Position numbers and translations under genes: made by a program
Notes under the pieces: generated by a model
Database searches by the model: none
What the model saw: the letters and a program-made list of their open reading frames with translations, nothing else
What the model was told of the DNA's origin: nothing
Source: Aphelidium insulamus
Lineage: Eukaryota > Aphelidiomycota > Aphelidea > Aphelidiaceae
Assembly (NCBI GenBank): GCA_036784855.1
Contig: JAZDSV010000001.1
Location: 124,001 to 188,000, forward strand
Length of the DNA stretch: 64,000 nt
Direction of reading: 5' to 3'
Part shown: positions 59,791 to 64,000 of the stretch, one piece after another
Position numbering within the stretch: the first letter of the stretch is position 1
How the letters are laid out: every line of letters begins with the position of its first letter

Positions 59791-60733
59791 TTATTGCTGC
59801 TTTCTCTTTGCAGAGAGTGGCAAGTGCCGACGGGGCCACCATGGAATAATGCGCGGCGTGGCGGCCTGATATTCCGTGTACTGAGGATCCTTTCCCGCCG
59901 TAATCTGCTCCGTCAGCATGGTGCTTCCCTGGAACAGTGCCAGTAGTAGACACGGACCCGCGAGCGACACTACAGTGTACGAAGAGCCACCAGTGCGGAC
60001 GCCCATCAGCCACACCACGAACCAGATGCAGATTTCGGCAAAGTAGTTTGGGTGTCGTGAGAGGCGGAACAGGCCGCGCGTGAGGAACCCCCGCTCAAAG
60101 TCCGCCACTTCATCCGCGCCAAGGGTTCTGGCAGCCGCCAACTGCTTCACGCGCGATGCCTCGGCGTAGACACGCTTGGCCGTCTGGAATGCAAACTGCT
60201 GGCCGTCTGCCGCGGTCTCTAGCGCCAATAGGAACAGGAACAGGGCAGACAGTGCGGTATCCACAGCATCCAGGGAGTGGCTACCCGTTGCGGCGTGTGG
60301 CTGCTCTGCGGATGCCATGTGCACCGGGAACGCCAGCAGCCAGAGAAGCGCGTGTTGAAACACGCAGATGAACCCCAAGTTGAACAGGTGCCACGCCAGC
60401 GGGGACCAGGCACGGCCGCCGCACAAAGCCTCAATGCGCGCACGCACATGCACCCACCGATAGTCCTCGGTCCAGGGCGAGTAGCCACCCCGCCGGGCAA
60501 AGTTGGCCGTAAGCCGCGCACCCCACAGCGATATCAGCGTGGCCATCAGTGCGGGCCGTCGCGGCGACGACAGCACGGGCCACGCGTGCATCCAGGCGTA
60601 CACCGCCGGCACCACACTCCACAGCCGGTCCACCCACGACACATTGGCACGGCCCCACATACGAGAGCACAAAACAGCCGGCAGCCAGTGCGGCGGCAAT
60701 ATGCATGGAAGCAGCAGCAGCAGCAGCACTCAT
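59791..60733 (-). CDS. DUF1295 / steroid 5-alpha-reductase-like membrane protein, apparent frameshift near N-terminus
   Basis: Multi-pass ER-type membrane protein of the DUF1295 family, related to sterol C14/5-alpha reductases. Core: NVSWVDRLWSVVPAVYAW, LWGARLTANFARRGGY, EDYRWVHVR, LFRLSRHPNYFAEICIWFVVWL and a tail IIPWWPRR. The 5' part reads MSAAAAAASMHIAAALAAGCFVLSYVG in one frame and GRANVSWVDRLWS in the next; the switch falls at a CCCC run (60653-60656, GGGG in the sense strand). Removing one base would give a natural SYVGRANVSW. As written, the core frame has no ATG before 60660. I read this as a sequence error or a real recent frameshift. The reaction catalysed is unknown. Confidence 0.75.
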
Positions 60734-60765
60734 TGTAGTGTATTGTAGTGGTGGCTGGGCGTGTG

Positions 60766-61010
60766 TCACTTGCCGTAGCAGACAATCTCGGCAATCTTTA
60801 GCGCGTCGCCCAGCACACCTGCAGCCGTCACACTTGCCCCGGCGCCGCTGCCCTGCACAATAAGCGGCCTTTCCGCGTATCTGTCTGGTTAGAAGATATA
60901 TACACAGATGCAGTGTCGTTGATCTCCACCTGTCTGTGTAGAATGCCACAATGTTGTCGCTGCCACGCAGCTGGGCAAACGGGTGCGAAAATGGGTAGCT
61001 GGGCGGGTTA

Positions 61011-61051
<41 letters not shown>

Positions 61052-62424
61052 ATGGGTGGTTTAATGTATGGTTTAATGTATGGAAGTAGTATATGCAGAA
61101 GAAGCGTATTTGTCATACCTCTTCAGCTTCACTTCACTGCTACGGCCGTCCTTGCCGGGCGGTGTGCAGCACACAACACCAACCAGACGAAGTACGCGGT
61201 GTTTGGCACGCGCTTCACTGTTTAGCCGCGCGAAATAGTCGTCAAACTGCGGCAACTTGGCCATGAATTCCTCGGCGGTGGCAACGGCGCGCAGCTCTGG
61301 CGGCACAACATTCTCCACGGGCAGCGTCTCCAGCGCCAAATCAATCTTGGCAATGCGCGACAGAATGACCACCTTGCGTGCCACATCGATGCCTAGTGGA
61401 GTTGTTTGAGAGAGATTACTTCACATTGTTATCGGTACCATTCAGATCATCGCGCGGGTCAGGCTCGGTGTAGCCAAGCTCCTTGGCCTTGGAGAGAATG
61501 TCACTGAAGCGCCTGGAGGTGGAGAAGGCGGCGGATTTGGCGTCCAAGGGGGCGGGTGTGGAGAACTCGTTGAACAGGTAGGACAGAGTGCCGCTGAACA
61601 CGCCCTCTATGCGCGTCACTCGATCCCCCGTCGCCACCATATCATTCAGCGTGGACAGTATGGGCAGCCCGGCGCCTAAGCGAATTATCAATACACCGAA
61701 TAGAACAGACACAGGTAGCAAGTACAAACCCACCCACGGTAGACTCGTGCAGGCAGAGCGGGTAGGGAGCGCCGGCCACCTTGCGACACGCCTTGACAAT
61801 CTCGCGGTACAGCCCCAGCTCGGAGCTGAACGCCTTCTTGTTCGGCGTGACAATGTGCACTCCACGGCGCAGTATGGACGGATACTTGTTGGCCACGGCA
61901 TCGCTGCTGGTACAGTCGATCAGCATGCAGCCGTGAACGCCGGGCACTGTTGCGTGTGCCGACTCGCCGGCAAACATGTCCACCAGCGTGTCCACATGTG
62001 ATGCTGCGTCGGTGCCCGTAACTGCTCCTGCTGCTGCTACTGCCTTGACCGGAGTCGCTGTCCATCGCGACAGTGAGCCTGATGTCGCAGTAGGTGACAC
62101 AGAGACACAATTGCCGCCGGTCAAGTTGCCCTGCACCGTTGTCGAGGGTTTGTAGTTGAAGTGCGTGGCCAACAGCTCATCCCAGTCGTCATCGGGCACG
62201 GCGGCGGCTTCAGGTTGCTGTGCATCTGTACCCGCAGGCAGCAGCATTGTGCGTGAATTGGCCACGGCGCATACGCGCAGTGCGGGGAAGCGACCGGTGG
62301 CATTGTAGGCGCGAATTTGACGCAGCACCTCGGCACCCACCAAGCCGGGACCCAAGAGCACAATGTTTATGGAGGCCGTGCAGGCGCCGGCGCCGCCCAT
62401 CGCCGCTGCTGCCGCCGGCTTCAT
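60766..62424 (-). CDS. HOM6: Homoserine dehydrogenase
   Basis: NADP-dependent reduction of aspartate semialdehyde to homoserine on the path to Thr and Met; animals lack it. Six exons. The Rossmann motif is [18 protein letters not shown]; catalytic and substrate regions are [78 protein letters not shown] and the end [17 protein letters not shown], very close to yeast Hom6. A roughly 80-residue low-complexity insert ([12 protein letters not shown] to TDAASHVD) separates the cofactor and catalytic parts. The intron around 60980-61110 contains a (TA)n(TG)n microsatellite and is longer than the others. Confidence 0.94.
61015..61051 (+). repeat. (TA)n(TG)n microsatellite inside a HOM6 intron
   Basis: About 25 bp of TA repeats followed by TG repeats, within an intron on the minus strand. 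A duplicated TGGTTTAATGTA/TGGTTTAATGTA pair follows at about 61056-61081. Confidence 0.85.
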
Positions 62425-62800
62425 TGTGAGTGTTTCAGCGCTGATGATCGTTCAATTGGCGAGACTAATAAACGCATATTTAACGCCTTTCACACACAGC
62501 CTTTGTATTATTGTAGCTTTGATAAGCCGCCGAACTTGTCTTAAGAGCTCTGTCTTGTTCTAAACTGGGCTTGGGCTTATTAGTTCAGTTGATACGTATT
62601 GCCAGCGATGTTGTCCGACATGAACTGCAATTCCCCGATAAGCCCGTATACAGATTACACTAGATTCCAACGCAGAAGAGCAGTCTAGGCCACGATAGTA
62701 TATGAACCGAATGCTAAACTTAATTCCAGCACAGTGCAATGAAGTTGATGTGTATTGCCAATGGACAATGCTGCAGGAAGTGCGCCACAAACGCCACGGA
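62425..62800. other. Gene-free spacer upstream of HOM6
   Basis: About 375 bp between the HOM6 start and the GMPP stop. No coding or RNA gene is seen; it is AT-rich and should contain the HOM6 promoter and the GMPP 3' untranslated region. Confidence 0.45.
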
Positions 62801-64000
62801 CTACATGACGATCCGCGGCTCGCTGATGCTAGCCGAGATGGACTTGTGCGGCAGGACAGTGCCACCATTGACGTACAGCTCGTCGCCCACCTGCACATCA
62901 TCCCCGAGCACGGTGACTCCCTCCAGCCGCGACCACTTGCCAATCGTCGATGACCAGCCGACGATCGCAGAGTTTATCCAGGCATAGGACTTTACATTGG
63001 CACCTTGTTCAGATTTAATATTAGTGTATAATCTCTCGTGTCACAATATCGATACTCACCCTCCATGATGACGGCCTTTTGGATGCGCACGCCGTCACCG
63101 ACCACAACATTCGGGCCGATAACTACATTGGGACCTATCTTGCAGCCAGAGCCAATCTTGGCCGACGGGTGCACCAGTACATTCCCGGTGACGGCACTGT
63201 GAGTGGAGAGCAGAGTGGGCTGCACGCGTGCCAACGACGCTAGATACAGGCCGGTGCCGGTGAGAAAATCCTTTGGCTGCCCCACGTCCATCCAGAACCC
63301 GTCCAGGTCCATGGCGTGCAGCTGGCAGTCACTTGCCATGGCGGGAAACGTCTCCTTCTCAATCGAGGTGGGACGCAGCTCAATGCGCTTCAAAATTGCC
63401 GGCGAGAATATGTATATGCCGGCATTGATCTTATTGGACACGTACTCTTGCGGCTTCTCGACAAACCGCTCAATCTGCGTCTCACCCGCGCCAGGCTTGT
63501 TGACCACCACGCCATACTTGGACGGCTCTTCCACTTTGGTCACCTACAATATAAGAGTGATGACAGAAGCAAAGATCTATAGAGCATACCATAATGGTTC
63601 CCTCGCCGCCGTGCTTGTTGTGAAAGGCAAGCAGTTCCGCGAACGGGAATTCGCAAATGACGTCGCTATTAAGGACAAAGAACGGCTCATCATCTTTGCC
63701 GAGAATGTCCCGTGCCAGCGCCAGTGGACCCGCTGTGCCAAGTGGTTCAGTCTCCACGCTGAAGGTGATCTTGACACCCAGCTCCTCCTCGTACTTTTTC
63801 ATCTTGTCCACCATCACCTCTGGTCGGTAGTTGACTGCGAGCACCACGTCCTTGACACCTGCCTACACATTTTTATATTAGTATACTTTGGTGAATACTA
63901 TAGATACAATGTGTAAATACTAGATGGCACGTGCCTTGACTAGCGCCTCGATCTGGTGGAGAATCATGGGCTTGTTGGCAAAGGGGACGAGCGGTTTCGG
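62801..64000 (-). CDS. Mannose-1-phosphate guanylyltransferase (GDP-mannose pyrophosphorylase beta), 5' end off the window
   Basis: Makes GDP-mannose for glycosylation and cell-wall mannan. The visible part starts at [20 protein letters not shown], after the missing GGxGTRL nucleotide loop. It then shows [89 protein letters not shown] and [12 protein letters not shown], followed by the left-handed beta-helix hexapeptides ([19 protein letters not shown]) and the end [31 protein letters not shown]. The intron 63863-63934 is best read with a GCACGT donor because it restores [13 protein letters not shown]; a GT donor two bases later with a different acceptor gives Arg instead of Gly. Confidence 0.94.

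Noticed and set aside
60431-60949. A separate 172-codon gene overlapping the DUF1295 5' end
   Set aside because: Its first 35 codons after the ATG at 60733 are the DUF1295 N-terminus in the shifted frame; the rest is a shadow.

Overview
The window is a compact eukaryotic nuclear sequence. It holds about thirty protein genes on both strands, separated by gaps of tens to a few hundred bases, plus one U2 snRNA gene. Most genes are cut by introns of roughly 40-60 nt with short 3' ends, often preceded by CTAAC- or CTGAT-like sequences. The gene set suggests a flagellated, fungus-like opisthokont such as a zoosporic or early-diverging fungus or close relative (inference). Flagellar genes are present: IFT70/TTC30, a TTLL6/13-type polyglutamylase and a giant MSP/ASH-repeat protein. 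They sit beside metabolism typical of fungi: CYP51, homoserine dehydrogenase, an OPT transporter, GDP-mannose pyrophosphorylase and a full-length biotin ligase. No species is assigned.

Layout. 1-6 kb: the tail of an unidentified gene, mitochondrial trimethyllysine dioxygenase, an ABCG half transporter and 3-hydroxyisobutyrate dehydrogenase. 6.5-11.7 kb: a full ABCB transporter with a long Ser/Pro-rich head. 11.7-20.4 kb, minus strand: IFT70, a RING-H2 ligase, SDHAF2, an unrecognised Pro-rich protein and an MscL-family channel. 20.5-27.7 kb: the MSP/ASH protein, head to head with CYP51 across 44 bp. 29.7-38.6 kb: a small helical protein, TTLL, a Ser/Thr-rich protein, biotin ligase and a TMCO4/DUF726 protein. 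38.8 kb: U2 snRNA. 39-49 kb: a lone small ORF, CysRS, a Rab8/Sec4 GTPase, eIF3d, a seven-helix receptor and a PDI. 49.5-57.1 kb: OPT transporter, cullin-1, a coiled-coil protein and a RING-CH membrane protein. 57.8-64 kb: CDC6, a DUF1295 protein, homoserine dehydrogenase and GDP-mannose pyrophosphorylase, which runs off the right edge.

Genes that act together: the cilium set (IFT70, TTLL and, by inference, the ASH protein); trafficking and ER (Rab8, PDI, GMPP); ubiquitin and cell cycle (cullin-1, RING-H2, RING-CH, CDC6); mitochondria (TMLHE, HIBADH, SDHAF2). They are dispersed, and I see no biosynthetic cluster, transposon, retroelement or CRISPR.

The most distinctive signals are in splicing. 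Six introns appear to start with GC instead of GT, each fixed by reading phase and mostly also by family alignment. Three introns of 23, 24 and 26 nt are also required by reading phase. The local U2 gene differs from the usual sequence beside its branch-site-binding region. Other points are a Ser-to-Gly change at the nucleophile elbow of the TMCO4 protein, a likely 1-nt frameshift at a C4 run in the DUF1295 gene, and a Thr-Pro-rich insert plus candidate KEN box in CDC6.
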